DNA from: an uncultured Pelagibacteraceae bacterium | Lineage (GTDB): Bacteria; Pseudomonadota; Alphaproteobacteria; Pelagibacterales; Pelagibacteraceae | NCBI GenBank assembly: GCA_902573465.1 | Contig: CACGJX010000004.1 | Location: 51,540-115,539, forward strand | Direction of reading: 5' to 3' | Length of the DNA: 64,000 nt | Part shown: positions 15,892 to 25,248 of the stretch, in pieces | How positions within the stretch are numbered: the stretch's first letter is position 1 | How the letters are laid out: every line of letters begins with the position of its first letter | Translations under genes and position numbers: made by a program | Notes under the pieces: generated by a model | What the model saw: the letters and a program-made list of their open reading frames with translations, nothing else | Databases searched by the model: none | What the model was told of the DNA's origin: nothing

Positions 15892-16437
15892 ATGAAAAAA
15901 ATTGCATTCATAGGATTAACTATAATCATGTTTTTTTTTAAAAATTCAGCAACTGCAAATTATGATAAAATTTTTTTTGACTTTAAGATAAATAGTATCA
16001 CTGGAGAGGTTATTGATTTAAATGACTATAAAGATAAAGTTGTTTTGATTGTAAATACAGCTAGTTATTGTGGTTTTACAAAACAATATGCAGAGTTACA
16101 AACACTTTGGGAGAAATACAAATCCAAAGGTTTTATTGTTTTAGGTATTCCCTCTAATTCTTTTAACCAAGAAAAAAAATCAAATTCTGAAGTTAAAGAA
16201 TTTTGCGAAGTAAATTTTGATATAGATTTTCCATTGACATCAATTACTGATGTAAAAGGTGAAAATGCTCATGAAATATATCAGTGGGCAAAAGAAAATT
16301 ATGGAAAATCAGCAGTTCCAAAGTGGAATTTTTATAAAATTCTAATCAATCGACAAGGAAAAATTGAAGATACTTTTTCATCCTTAACAAATCCAATGTC
16401 TCAAAAATTAACAAATATAATTGAAAAAATCTTATAA
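15892..16437 (+). CDS. glutathione peroxidase family protein (exported)
   Basis: A thiol peroxidase that reduces hydroperoxides. The catalytic residue is Cys60 in NTASYCGFT, not selenocysteine; GIPSNSFNQ supplies the tetrad Gln near residue 96, and KWNFYKIL supplies the Trp/Asn. FCEVNF gives a possible resolving Cys, so thioredoxin rather than glutathione may be the donor. Residues 1-22 are a signal peptide (MKK, hydrophobic core, SATAN), predicting a periplasmic enzyme. Its 3' end overlaps the convergent MBL-fold gene by 6 bp. Confidence 0.88.
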   Translation: MKKIAFIGLTIIMFFFKNSATANYDKIFFDFKINSITGEVIDLNDYKDKVVLIVNTASYCGFTKQYAELQTLWEKYKSKGFIVLGIPSNSFNQEKKSNSEVKEFCEVNFDIDFPLTSITDVKGENAHEIYQWAKENYGKSAVPKWNFYKILINRQGKIEDTFSSLTNPMSQKLTNIIEKIL

Positions 16438-17202
16438 ATTAATCGTTAATCCATCATGAGCAGGAATAACATTCTTTGGTAAAACCTTTTTAAGCTCATT
16501 ATAATCTAGCACAGGAGATAAGTTCGTTAAGATTGCTTTTTTGGGTTTAAATTTTTTTATTATAGATAAAGATGATTCTAAATTGAAATGAGATGGATGT
16601 GGTTTGTACCATAAACAGTCAATTATCAAATATTTAAGACTTTTAAAATATTTGTAATCTTTGTTATAAATTTTACTTACATCACTTATATAGGCAATTT
16701 TTTTATTTATAATAAAACAATTAGATTTGACTTTTCCATGATCAACTTTGATTGATCTTATCTTCATGATCTTATTATTATTTCTAAATAATAAATTATT
16801 TTTTAGTTTATGTAATTTCAAAGTAGCTGGATACTCTCTTGAGTAACTTTTGAAAATATATGAAAAAGTTTTTTTTAAATAATCAGAGGTATCTTTATCA
16901 GCATACACACTTAATTGTTTTTTTGTATTAATATAAAATGCCCTTAAATCATTAATACCGTGTGTTTGATCACCATGCATATGTGAATATAAAACTTTAT
17001 CTATCCTTTTTATTTTATGTCTTAATAATTGATGTCTTAAATCTGGGGATGTATCAATAAGAATATTTTCATTAGAGGTCTTTATAAAACCAGAGCACCT
17101 TGTTCGATAATTTTTTTTGTTTTTAGGATCACAATTTCCAAAGAAACCATCTGGTCTCGGCACACCCATTGAACTACCACATCCTAATATTATAAATTTC
17201 AT
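16432..17202 (-). CDS. MBL-fold metallo-hydrolase (PhnP-like)
   Basis: A 256-residue metallo-beta-lactamase-fold hydrolase. The metal site is HMHGDQTHG with His74, His76, Asp78 and His81; the N-terminus FIILGCGSSMGVPRP is typical of the PhnP/phosphodiesterase-like group, and VDHGK and PAHDG provide later ligands. Members cleave cyclic phosphodiesters; the actual substrate here is unknown. It is the last gene of the conserved alphaproteobacterial string dac-tmk-holB-metG-tatD-MBL, 5 bp after tatD. Confidence 0.85.
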   Translation of the reverse strand: MKFIILGCGSSMGVPRPDGFFGNCDPKNKKNYRTRCSGFIKTSNENILIDTSPDLRHQLLRHKIKRIDKVLYSHMHGDQTHGINDLRAFYINTKKQLSVYADKDTSDYLKKTFSYIFKSYSREYPATLKLHKLKNNLLFRNNNKIMKIRSIKVDHGKVKSNCFIINKKIAYISDVSKIYNKDYKYFKSLKYLIIDCLWYKPHPSHFNLESSLSIIKKFKPKKAILTNLSPVLDYNELKKVLPKNVIPAHDGLTINL

Positions 17203-17207
17203 AATGT

Positions 17208-17969
17208 TTAATTAAAGAATAATTTATTAAAATTGTTCGAAGTGAAATCTATAAGATCTGATTTGGATACATCCTTAATTTGTGCTAATTTTTCTGCTGT
17301 AAAATCAATGAATGATGGTTCATTTTTTTTTCCTCGATTAGGAACAGGTGCGAGATACGGACTATCGGTTTCTATTAAGACTCTATTTAAAGGTAATGAT
17401 CTAAAAGTTTCTTGTAAATCAGTCGAGTTTTTAAAAGTTATAATTCCACTTGCTGAAAAATAAGAATTCAATACAAGAAGTTTTTCTGAAAATTTTTTTG
17501 ATCCAGTGAAACAGTGCATCAAAATTCTTGGGTTATGTCCTTTATACTCATTGAGTATATTAAAGGTATCATCTTCTGCATCTCTTGAATGTATGATAAT
17601 AGGAACATCACACTCTATTGCTGCTTCAATATGTGTTTTAAAACTAGTTATTTGTTTCTCTTTATCACTGTTATTATAGTAATAATCTAATCCAGTTTCT
17701 CCTATTCCAATTATTTTAGGGTTTTCTTTAAGACTTTTAACTAATTCATTTTTAGTTATTGTATTAGTATCACTTTCATGTGGATGTATGCCTACTGTTC
17801 CATATATAATTTCATCTTTATTGACTATATCTTTAATTCTAGAAAAACTCTCAAAAGATGTAGATATAGTTAATAACTTTTTAATACCAACATCTTTGGA
17901 TCTTTTAAGCACATTTGAAAGATCACTTAGTAGCGGTTCATGATCTAGATGGCAATGTGAGTCAATCAT
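17208..17969 (-). CDS. tatD: TatD-family metal-dependent DNase
   Basis: A TIM-barrel hydrolase with 3'-5' nuclease activity, linked to DNA quality control. Metal ligands are visible in SHCHLD (His5, His7), GETGLDYY (Glu near 92), HSRDAEDD, HCFTG and ETDSPYLAP near residue 205. Length 253 is standard. It overlaps metG by 8 bp, so the pair is translationally coupled; this metG-tatD neighbourhood is widely conserved in bacteria. Confidence 0.93.
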   Translation of the reverse strand: MIDSHCHLDHEPLLSDLSNVLKRSKDVGIKKLLTISTSFESFSRIKDIVNKDEIIYGTVGIHPHESDTNTITKNELVKSLKENPKIIGIGETGLDYYYNNSDKEKQITSFKTHIEAAIECDVPIIIHSRDAEDDTFNILNEYKGHNPRILMHCFTGSKKFSEKLLVLNSYFSASGIITFKNSTDLQETFRSLPLNRVLIETDSPYLAPVPNRGKKNEPSFIDFTAEKLAQIKDVSKSDLIDFTSNNFNKLFFN

Positions 17970-19503
17970 TTTCTTTTTCTATTTTCTTAATTAATATATC
18001 TATCTTATTTATTATATTACCTTTTATAATAAATTCATTATTAGAAATAGTTTCTAATTTGATATCTTTTTCTGATAAATCAAAAATTTTTAATGCTTTC
18101 AATGACGTTTCAGGAATAATTGGATAAAGTAAAAAGCTAATTTTCCTGACTATTTCTAATGTTGTATAAACTATAGTATTTAATCTAACTAAATTATCCT
18201 TTTTTTTCCATGGCTCTTGATCATTAAAGTATTTGTTTGCGTCAAACAGAGAATTAACAATGAAATCTATATAAAAATTTATATTTTGTTCATTTATTTT
18301 AGACCTTATAGTATCTAAATTTTCTTGAAATTTATTTAATATCTTTAAATCATCTGGTTGAAAATCAATTTTTGCAGGAATTTTTCCATCACAATTTTTC
18401 ATCGCAAAAGCAGTAACTCTTTGACATAAATTACCATAATTATTTGCTAAATCGCTATTTATACAATCTTCAAGTCTTTCTTGAGAAATATTACCATCAT
18501 TTCCAAATGAAACTTCCTTAACCAAATAATATCTCAAAGGGTCTAAACCGTATTCTTCAATAATTTTTAATGGATCTAAAATGTTTCCCTTAGATTTTGA
18601 CATTTTTTCTTCACCAGATAATATCCAACCATGACCATAAACTTTTTTTGGTAATTCAATTTTAGCAGCTAAAAGGAATGCAGGCCAATAAACTGCATGA
18701 AATCTCAGAATATCTTTACCAATCAAATGGATAGATGCTGGCCAAAATTTTTTAAAAAGTTCATCATTTGTATCTGGATAATTTAAAGCACTCAAATAAT
18801 TTGTTAATGCATCGAGCCATACATAAATAATATGTTTATCGTTTTTAGGAACTGGAATTCCCCATGTAAAAGTTTTACGACTTACAGAAAGATCTTTAAG
18901 ACCACTTTTTACAAAACTAATTACCTCGTTTTTTCTAGACTCAGGTAATATAAAATCTGGATTATTTTCATAAAATTCTAATAAAGGTTTTTGCCATTTA
19001 GAAAGTCGAAAAAAATATGACTCCTCCTCTATCCATTCGACGTTAGATTTTGACGATTTTGCAATTTTTTTTCCATCTATTTCTTCTATTTCATCCTCAT
19101 TGTAAAAAGCCTCATCTGAAACCGAATACCATCCAGAGTAATTTGATAAATAAATGTCATCATTTTTTTCAAGAAGAGACCAGAGGTGCTGAACTGTTTT
19201 TTTATGTCTATCCTCGGTAGTTCTTATAAAATCCGTATTAGATAAATTTAATGTTTTTGAGAGATCTTTAAATGTTTGACTAATTTGATCGCAGAATTCC
19301 TTAGGCTTCTTTCCTGCTTTTTCAGCTGATCTTTGTATCTTTAAACCATGCTCATCTGTACCAGTTAAAAAATGAACTTTATAATCATCAATTAATTTAA
19401 ATCGCGCAAAAAAGTCAGCTATAATACTTGAATATGCATGCCCCATATGAGGTTTTCCAGATGGGTAATATATCGGAGTAGTAATATAAAAATTTTTATC
19501 CAT
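17962..19503 (-). CDS. metG: methionyl-tRNA synthetase
   Basis: Charges tRNA-Met. Class I signatures are present: TPIYYPSGKPHMGHAYS (HIGH-type motif) near residues 9-25, TGTDEHGLKIQ near 47-57 and EKMSKSKGN near 298-306. No CxxC zinc knuckle is seen in the connective peptide and no C-terminal tRNA-binding domain follows, so it is the short, zinc-free form (513 residues) usual for this clade. It overlaps both holB upstream and tatD downstream by 8 bp. Confidence 0.96.
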   Translation of the reverse strand: MDKNFYITTPIYYPSGKPHMGHAYSSIIADFFARFKLIDDYKVHFLTGTDEHGLKIQRSAEKAGKKPKEFCDQISQTFKDLSKTLNLSNTDFIRTTEDRHKKTVQHLWSLLEKNDDIYLSNYSGWYSVSDEAFYNEDEIEEIDGKKIAKSSKSNVEWIEEESYFFRLSKWQKPLLEFYENNPDFILPESRKNEVISFVKSGLKDLSVSRKTFTWGIPVPKNDKHIIYVWLDALTNYLSALNYPDTNDELFKKFWPASIHLIGKDILRFHAVYWPAFLLAAKIELPKKVYGHGWILSGEEKMSKSKGNILDPLKIIEEYGLDPLRYYLVKEVSFGNDGNISQERLEDCINSDLANNYGNLCQRVTAFAMKNCDGKIPAKIDFQPDDLKILNKFQENLDTIRSKINEQNINFYIDFIVNSLFDANKYFNDQEPWKKKDNLVRLNTIVYTTLEIVRKISFLLYPIIPETSLKALKIFDLSEKDIKLETISNNEFIIKGNIINKIDILIKKIEKEND

Positions 19504-20425
19504 TTAAAATTTTATATTCAAATTCCATAAATAAAGACTCTTCATCTAAATTAAATTTCTTAGTATCATTTATTCTCTTTAAAAAATAATCATAATATTC
19601 AAAAGTTCTTGATTTTGCCAATTTTACTTTTGTTCGAAAATAAAACTCCAAATATTCAAATATTATATTTCTAATTAAGGTATTTTTTTTATACAAATTA
19701 TCTCTAATAACAAGTTTAATAAAACTTTTTAAATCATAATTCTTAAGATCATGTTTCTGTAATCTAAAAAATTCTATTAAATGATATATTTGCCCGGGTG
19801 TTAAATAGTAGTTTATCAAATCTTTATTAATAAATTTCATAACATCATCATCTAAAATCTTATTAATAACCGAGATCGAAGTTTTGTGATCTAAAGATAT
19901 TTTGAAATTGATACATCTAGATTTTAAAGTCGGTAAAATAAATCTGTCATTATTTATCAATATAAAATAAGTGTTTGGTGGTGGTTCCTCTAAAACTTTT
20001 AAAAGAGCATTAATAGAGGAAATATTTAATGTTTCGATATTATCTATAATTATAAATCTTTCCTTAGTATTAAAAGATGATTTATTTAAGTTATTAATTA
20101 ATTCTCTAATTTGATTAATATCAATGTTTTTTTTTTCACTTAAAATATCAACTAACAATAAGTTGGGATTTGATCCATTTATTACAAGTTTATAAGATTT
20201 GTTGTCAGGATTAATCTTAGATTCTTTAACAATATAGGGATGTTCTTCGTTAATGGACAATATATAGTTTGCTAAATGAAATGCTAAAGTTGACTTACCC
20301 AAACCTTTGTCACCACTAAGTAAAATTTTTGTAGGTAATTTTTTTTTCTTATAAAGTTCTATAAATTCTAAGAGATAGTTATCGAGTGAAAACAAATTAG
20401 TTTGATTTATTGGACTTAAGCTCAT
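19496..20425 (-). CDS. holB: DNA polymerase III delta-prime subunit
   Basis: Clamp-loader component. The P-loop GDKGLGKST is at residues 38-46, and the sensor region SINALLKVLEEPPPNTYFIL with the SRC loop (TLKSRC) near 170 is diagnostic for the gamma/delta-prime AAA+ family. The zinc-binding cysteines between the P-loop and the DEAD-like box of E. coli delta-prime are absent. The tmk-holB pairing is conserved; a 4-bp ATGA overlap with tmk supports coupling. Confidence 0.9.
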   Translation of the reverse strand: MSLSPINQTNLFSLDNYLLEFIELYKKKKLPTKILLSGDKGLGKSTLAFHLANYILSINEEHPYIVKESKINPDNKSYKLVINGSNPNLLLVDILSEKKNIDINQIRELINNLNKSSFNTKERFIIIDNIETLNISSINALLKVLEEPPPNTYFILINNDRFILPTLKSRCINFKISLDHKTSISVINKILDDDVMKFINKDLINYYLTPGQIYHLIEFFRLQKHDLKNYDLKSFIKLVIRDNLYKKNTLIRNIIFEYLEFYFRTKVKLAKSRTFEYYDYFLKRINDTKKFNLDEESLFMEFEYKILNG

Positions 20426-21039
20426 TTTATCAATTTTTCAATTTTCTTTAAAACTAATTTTTCATTCAACTGAATATCTAAATTAGAGTCAATTATTTGA
20501 TATTTTCTTTTATTCTTATCTGAAAGTTTTATAAAACCTTTTTGAACTTTATTGTAAAAATTTTTTTTAAAATTATCATACCTATTAGTAGATTTTCTTG
20601 ATCTAAGTCGCTTAACCATATTTTTATGATTTACTAGGTTTAAAAAAGTAAAGGAGACTTTAAAGTTTGATAAAATATGTTTGTTTATACTATTTATTAA
20701 ATCTAAATTTACACCCATGCCATAATGTTGATATGAAATAGTTGAGTCAACAAATCTATCTATAAGGATAATTCTTTTTTTATAATATTTTCTTAGTAGA
20801 TTGATATTTTCACTTCTAGAGGCTAAATAAAGCAGTAAATCCGTAATTTTATTAAAATTAGATTTTTTATTAAGTATCAATTTTCTTATTTTTTCTGAAT
20901 TTAAACTTCCTCCTGGTTCTCTAATCTTAATAAAAGAAAGTTTTCTTTTTTTTAGATATTTTGAAATTTTATTTAAATGATGAGTCTTACCACTTCCCTC
21001 AATACCCTCGAAAACAATAACAGGTTTTCTAGACATCAC
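20422..21039 (-). CDS. tmk: thymidylate kinase
   Basis: Phosphorylates dTMP to dTDP. The P-loop GIEGSGKT is at residues 12-19; REPGGS (near 40-45) and DRFVDSTISYQHYG (near 93-106) are the dTMP-binding motifs. At 205 residues it is full length. It overlaps the upstream carboxypeptidase gene by 11 bp and the downstream holB gene by 4 bp. Confidence 0.94.
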   Translation of the reverse strand: MMSRKPVIVFEGIEGSGKTHHLNKISKYLKKRKLSFIKIREPGGSLNSEKIRKLILNKKSNFNKITDLLLYLASRSENINLLRKYYKKRIILIDRFVDSTISYQHYGMGVNLDLINSINKHILSNFKVSFTFLNLVNHKNMVKRLRSRKSTNRYDNFKKNFYNKVQKGFIKLSDKNKRKYQIIDSNLDIQLNEKLVLKKIEKLIK

Positions 21040-22180
21040 CCCAGATTAAATAATTTAATGATTTAATTAATCTAGTAAAAATATTTACTTTTTGAACATC
21101 GTTAGATGCTAATAGATCATATTCACCTATCAATTCCTGGTCATATACAACTCTGTAAGTTCCAATTTTTTGGTTTTTTTTAATTGGTGCTTCTACTGGT
21201 CCATCATATTTTAAGGATATCTTTAATAATCTCTTTTTTGCTTTTTTGATTGTTTTATAAATATCAGTATCAACATGCACATCTACATAGCTTTGTTTAC
21301 CAAGCCACACCTCTACTTTATCAATAGGTTTATTAGCTTTATTTATCTCAACTAGATCAAAATTTGTTAATCCATAAGTTAACAATCTTGAACTTTCTCT
21401 TGATCTTGAAGTTTTGGTTTCAAATCCACTTCCGACAGCTATTAATCTTCTCCCCTTTCTATTAATTGACGACGCTAATGAATATTTTTCAACAGCTAAG
21501 TATCCTGTTTTAATACCATCGGCACCAATATTTTTATAAAGAAGAGGGTTTCTGTTACCTTGGGTGATTGGATCACCTCCAGTTCTATTCCACGTAAATT
21601 CTTTTTCAGCAAACCACTCATAATATTTTGGATGTTCCTTAATTAAATAATTAGACATAATCAAGATATCTCTAACAGTTGAGTAATTATCTGGATCGTT
21701 GATACCAGATGAATTAGCAAAATTTGTATTTTCCATTCCAAGTTCTTTTGCTTTAGATGTCATTAAGATTGCAAATTCTTCCTCGGTACCAGCTATTCCT
21801 TCCGCAAGCGCAATACATGCATCATTGCCTGACGCAATAATTATACCTAATAGTAAATCCTCTACAGAAACTTCATCACCAACCATTATAAACATAGATG
21901 AATAACCTGCCGTTGATAATCTCCAAGCTTTTTCAGAAATTATAAATTTATCATTCAAAGATAGATCACCTGATTTTATTAAATCAAAAGCAATTATTGA
22001 TGTCATTATCTTAGTCATTGAGGCTGGATAAATTGACCTATCTGGATCTTTTTCGTATAAAATTTCACCAGATAAGTAATCTTGTAAGATTGCTGTTCTA
22101 GCTTTTATGTCAATATTTGCATTAACAGAAAAAATTAAAGATAAATATAATGAGATAATGATAGAAATTTTTTTAAGCAT
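21029..22180 (-). CDS. D-alanyl-D-alanine carboxypeptidase (PBP5/6 type)
   Basis: A low-molecular-weight penicillin-binding protein that trims the terminal D-Ala from peptidoglycan stem peptides. The three active-site motifs are present: SMTK with Ser54, SGN at 117-119 and KTG at 224-226. A signal peptide covers residues 1-21, and a C-terminal beta domain (PBP5_C, about 270-365) follows the catalytic part. No clear amphipathic membrane anchor is seen at the very end. It precedes tmk and follows the RlpA-like lipoprotein with an 8-bp overlap, making a peptidoglycan-remodelling trio with mltB. Confidence 0.93.
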   Translation of the reverse strand: MLKKISIIISLYLSLIFSVNANIDIKARTAILQDYLSGEILYEKDPDRSIYPASMTKIMTSIIAFDLIKSGDLSLNDKFIISEKAWRLSTAGYSSMFIMVGDEVSVEDLLLGIIIASGNDACIALAEGIAGTEEEFAILMTSKAKELGMENTNFANSSGINDPDNYSTVRDILIMSNYLIKEHPKYYEWFAEKEFTWNRTGGDPITQGNRNPLLYKNIGADGIKTGYLAVEKYSLASSINRKGRRLIAVGSGFETKTSRSRESSRLLTYGLTNFDLVEINKANKPIDKVEVWLGKQSYVDVHVDTDIYKTIKKAKKRLLKISLKYDGPVEAPIKKNQKIGTYRVVYDQELIGEYDLLASNDVQKVNIFTRLIKSLNYLIWGDV

Positions 22181-22925
22181 CTTTAATTATTTCTAGATTT
22201 TCAAAAAACAAAGAATTCATTTTTTCAAATGAGTCTTTAAGTGATTGTATATCATTAAATGGTCCCAATAATAACCTATAATTAGTTTTTGAAAGTTCAA
22301 TGATTTTAATATTTTTCAATTTAACTTCACTTTTAATTCTATTGCTCATATTTTTAGCAGATTTTTTATAATAAAAATCAGCTACCTTAATATAATAAGA
22401 AAATTTATTATTTTTTTGTAATTTTTTTTTAGTTTTATTAGATGAGTTTAGATCACTAATTTTAATACCATCTATAGGTGCCTTTTCAGCAACTGTTTTT
22501 TCTTCCTCAAAAGTTTTAGTCTTTTTGGCAATATATGTGGAACTTTTTGAAATCAAAACTATATCTATATATGGTTCGTCTAAATCAAGTTCTAACTCCT
22601 CAGCAATTCTTTTAGTGATAATTGAATTGTAGAAAGGTGAAAATTTTACTCTATTTGATTTTACTTCTGCGATAAGTGATTTTCCATTTACAGGATTAGT
22701 AATTTTCACATTTGATTTTCTTTTTAGATTTTTATGAAATATTGTTAGTGATCTTTGATCAATTTTTTTAATTTTTAAATCGTCATTATAAATAAGAGAA
22801 AATCCACTATTTTTATATTTTTTGTCAAATGTAATATCTAATTTCTTACTTTGATTAATAGTAGTTTGATCACAACTTAATAATAAAAATAAGGTACTTA
22901 AAATAATAAAAATATTAAATTTCAT
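22173..22925 (-). CDS. RlpA-like lipoprotein with SPOR domain
   Basis: A 250-residue predicted lipoprotein: signal with lipobox LLSC (Cys18). Residues about 70-130 resemble a double-psi beta-barrel of RlpA (ITNPVNGKSLIAEVKSN then a KRIAEELEL helix and PYIDIVLI), and residues about 170-248 are a SPOR domain that would bind denuded glycan at the septum. The Asp of the RlpA catalytic NDRGP-type motif is not present (SNRVKF instead), so lytic transglycosylase activity is doubtful. Overlaps its neighbours mltB (11 bp) and the carboxypeptidase gene (8 bp). Confidence 0.75.
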   Translation of the reverse strand: MKFNIFIILSTLFLLLSCDQTTINQSKKLDITFDKKYKNSGFSLIYNDDLKIKKIDQRSLTIFHKNLKRKSNVKITNPVNGKSLIAEVKSNRVKFSPFYNSIITKRIAEELELDLDEPYIDIVLISKSSTYIAKKTKTFEEEKTVAEKAPIDGIKISDLNSSNKTKKKLQKNNKFSYYIKVADFYYKKSAKNMSNRIKSEVKLKNIKIIELSKTNYRLLLGPFNDIQSLKDSFEKMNSLFFENLEIIKDA

Positions 22926-23916
22926 TTTTAAATTTATCCTTTAAAGTACACACAGCAAGTGCAAATCTTAAAGATCTATTCCATTGTAAAATTATTTCGT
23001 AATTTTCAAAAACTATATAAGCAGGACTTAAAGTTTGAGCATTAGGGATAATATCTTTGTCAGGGGTTATTATTGCTATTTTCTGATTTTCGTTATTTAT
23101 GTTTAAATCAGAATAGTTCTTAATATATTTTTTAAAAGATTTAATTTTCTTTTTACTATGCAATTTTCTAGCTGATACGTTCAAAAATTTAATTGGAATA
23201 TTTTCATCTAATTCAATTTTCTTAAAACAAAGATCATTTTTTTTCCACCCAATCTTTTTTAAATAATTAGCAGCAGATGCATATGCATCTTCGGAATTTT
23301 TCAAATCAATAAAATTATCCTTATTGTAGTCAAAAGCATAATTCTTTATTGTTGATGGCATAAATTGAAAAAAACCAAATGCACCTGCCCATGAACCATA
23401 CAACGTTTTATAATCTATTTGATTATCATCAATTAATCTCAATAAAGTTAAGAGTTCATTTGAAAAAAACTCTGATCTTCTTTTATCATAACTTAATGTT
23501 GCTAATGATGATATTATATCCATTTTTCCGACATAAGTGCCAAAGTTAGTCTCGATACCCATTAAAGATAAAAGTAATTCTTTTTCTACTCCAAAATTTT
23601 TTTCAACTAAATTTATAAGATTTGAATTATTTTCATAAAAATCTACACCCTTTTTTAATTTTTTTGTTGAAGTACGTTTGCCAATATATGTTTTTGTGTC
23701 CTCATAAAACTCTGGTTGAAATCTATCGTATTCAATAACTTTAGGTAAAAATCTTGCATTTTGCATTGCTGTATCAAAAGTCTTTTCTGAAATATTATTT
23801 GCTAAAGCCACTTTTTTGAAATTCTTTTTCCATTCATTGAAATTGATATTTTCACTAGAATAACAATTCAATATTGTTAATAAAAATAAAAAAAATATTT
23901 GGCTAATTAGTTTCAT
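22915..23916 (-). CDS. mltB: lytic murein transglycosylase B-like
   Basis: Cleaves the glycan strand of peptidoglycan with formation of a 1,6-anhydro end. The catalytic Glu122 is in LMGIETNFGTYVG; WAGAFGFFQFMPSTIKNYA and NSEDAYASAANYLKKIGW are further SLT_2-family blocks. The N-terminus is a signal peptide with a cysteine in ILNCYSSE that could be lipidated, though the lipobox is imperfect. Size (333) is typical for MltB. Overlaps rarD by 14 bp on the upstream side. Confidence 0.9.
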   Translation of the reverse strand: MKLISQIFFLFLLTILNCYSSENINFNEWKKNFKKVALANNISEKTFDTAMQNARFLPKVIEYDRFQPEFYEDTKTYIGKRTSTKKLKKGVDFYENNSNLINLVEKNFGVEKELLLSLMGIETNFGTYVGKMDIISSLATLSYDKRRSEFFSNELLTLLRLIDDNQIDYKTLYGSWAGAFGFFQFMPSTIKNYAFDYNKDNFIDLKNSEDAYASAANYLKKIGWKKNDLCFKKIELDENIPIKFLNVSARKLHSKKKIKSFKKYIKNYSDLNINNENQKIAIITPDKDIIPNAQTLSPAYIVFENYEIILQWNRSLRFALAVCTLKDKFKNEI

Positions 23917-24781
23917 AAAGATCTTTAAGATATATAATTACAGCAATCCAGATAATAATAAAACTCACTAATTTAATTAGTGAAAAATCCTCATTGTAAT
24001 AAAAGTAGCCTAAAATAAACTGCAATGTAGGTGTAATATAAAAAATCATTCCTGTAGGTCCAAGACCAATTAATTCAACACCTCTTACATATAAAAATAA
24101 AGGAATCACAGTCATGGGTCCCGCTAATAATAGAAACATACTCAGACCTGGGTTAGACAAACTAAAGTCATTTAATCCCTTATCAAAAATAAAGTAAAAG
24201 ACAATAAGAGCAAAAGGAAAAATATATAAACTCTCTATTAAAAGTCCTATATCAGTTTCTATATCAATTTTTTTTCTTACTAGATTATAAAATGCCCAAC
24301 TCAAAGCTACGATTATACCAACCCATGGAAGTGTTTTTATATTAAGAAAAATCATAATCAAAATAGATATGATTACTAATAAAATTGAAAAGATTCTTTT
24401 TTTATTCAATTTTTCCTTAAAAAAAATGTATCCCAATAAAACACTAATAATTGGCATAATAAAGTAACCAAAACTAGCATCTATTATTCTTTCCGTAGCT
24501 ACAGCGTAAATCCAAATAGCCCAATTAGTAAATATTAATGAACCTGAGATGAAAAGATAAAAAAGATTTTTTTTATTAGAAATACTTTTAATAAAAAGTT
24601 TCCATTTTTTAAAAAAAAGAGTCGTCATGACTAGCATAACAGCAGTCCATAAACATCTGTGAACAACTAACTCAACATGTCCTATAAAGGCAACATATTC
24701 AAAATATATAACACCAATAAAACCCCACCAAAAGGATCCCAAAGATGTAAGTATTAATCCTTTATTAAAATGCTGGTTCAT
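23903..24781 (-). CDS. rarD: RarD-type EamA permease
   Basis: A ten-helix DMT-superfamily permease of the RarD (chloramphenicol-sensitive protein) group: N-terminal KGLILTSLGSFWWGFIGVIYFEYV, VELVVHRCLWTAVMLV, and GYFIMPIISVLLGYIFFKE are characteristic. Substrate unknown. 292 residues. Its start is about 80 bp from tRNA-Ser on the other strand. Confidence 0.88.
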   Translation of the reverse strand: MNQHFNKGLILTSLGSFWWGFIGVIYFEYVAFIGHVELVVHRCLWTAVMLVMTTLFFKKWKLFIKSISNKKNLFYLFISGSLIFTNWAIWIYAVATERIIDASFGYFIMPIISVLLGYIFFKEKLNKKRIFSILLVIISILIMIFLNIKTLPWVGIIVALSWAFYNLVRKKIDIETDIGLLIESLYIFPFALIVFYFIFDKGLNDFSLSNPGLSMFLLLAGPMTVIPLFLYVRGVELIGLGPTGMIFYITPTLQFILGYFYYNEDFSLIKLVSFIIIWIAVIIYLKDLYETN

Positions 24782-24863
24782 AAAATAATGAAATAGATAA
24801 TAGACGTTTAATAGACTATTTTATGGTTGAATTAAATAATTATAATTATAAAACCTTGCTCAC

Positions 24864-24953
24864 GGAGAGATGGCTGAGCGGTTGAAAGCACCGGTCTTGA
24901 AAACCGGCAAAGGGGCAACTCTTTCCTGGGTTCGAATCCCAGTCTCTCCGCCA
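24864..24953 (+). tRNA. tRNA-Ser (TGA)
   Basis: A class II tRNA with GGAGAGA acceptor, anticodon loop CTTGAAA (TGA), a long variable arm (around CAAAGGGGCAACTCTTTC), T-arm GGGTTCGAATCCC, TCTCTCC acceptor strand, discriminator G and encoded CCA at 24951-24953. 90 nt. Confidence 0.98.
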
Positions 24954-24962
24954 TCAAATCTT

Positions 24963-25220
24963 TTAATATTTAAAATTTTTAAATAAATTATTAATCTTGT
25001 TATCTTCAAATTGTAAGTCTGTGTTTAAACCATTATAGAAATTATAAAGATTATTATCATCAATTTCTAAGAGTTTAATTAATTGATGTAAATCTTCTCC
25101 GTTTAATTGATCTAAATATTTTCTTGTGAATGCACCTAAAAGTTTATCCATTTCTTTTGTGCCACGATAATTTGATCTATAAATAATCTTTTTTTTAATT
25201 TGTTCTATATCAGCAGTCAT
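24963..25220 (-). CDS. sdhE: FAD assembly factor SdhE
   Basis: Helps covalent flavinylation of succinate dehydrogenase SdhA. The 85-residue protein has the essential loop RSNYRGTKEMD (residues 15-25), the counterpart of the RGxxE(M/L)D motif that contacts SdhA, followed by the helical bundle with LDQLNGEDLHQLIKLLE. It stands divergent from recG with a 28-bp gap, an arrangement seen in many Alphaproteobacteria. Confidence 0.9.
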   Translation of the reverse strand: MTADIEQIKKKIIYRSNYRGTKEMDKLLGAFTRKYLDQLNGEDLHQLIKLLEIDDNNLYNFYNGLNTDLQFEDNKINNLFKNFKY

Positions 25221-25248
25221 AATAAGAATATAATATCACTTTATAGAT

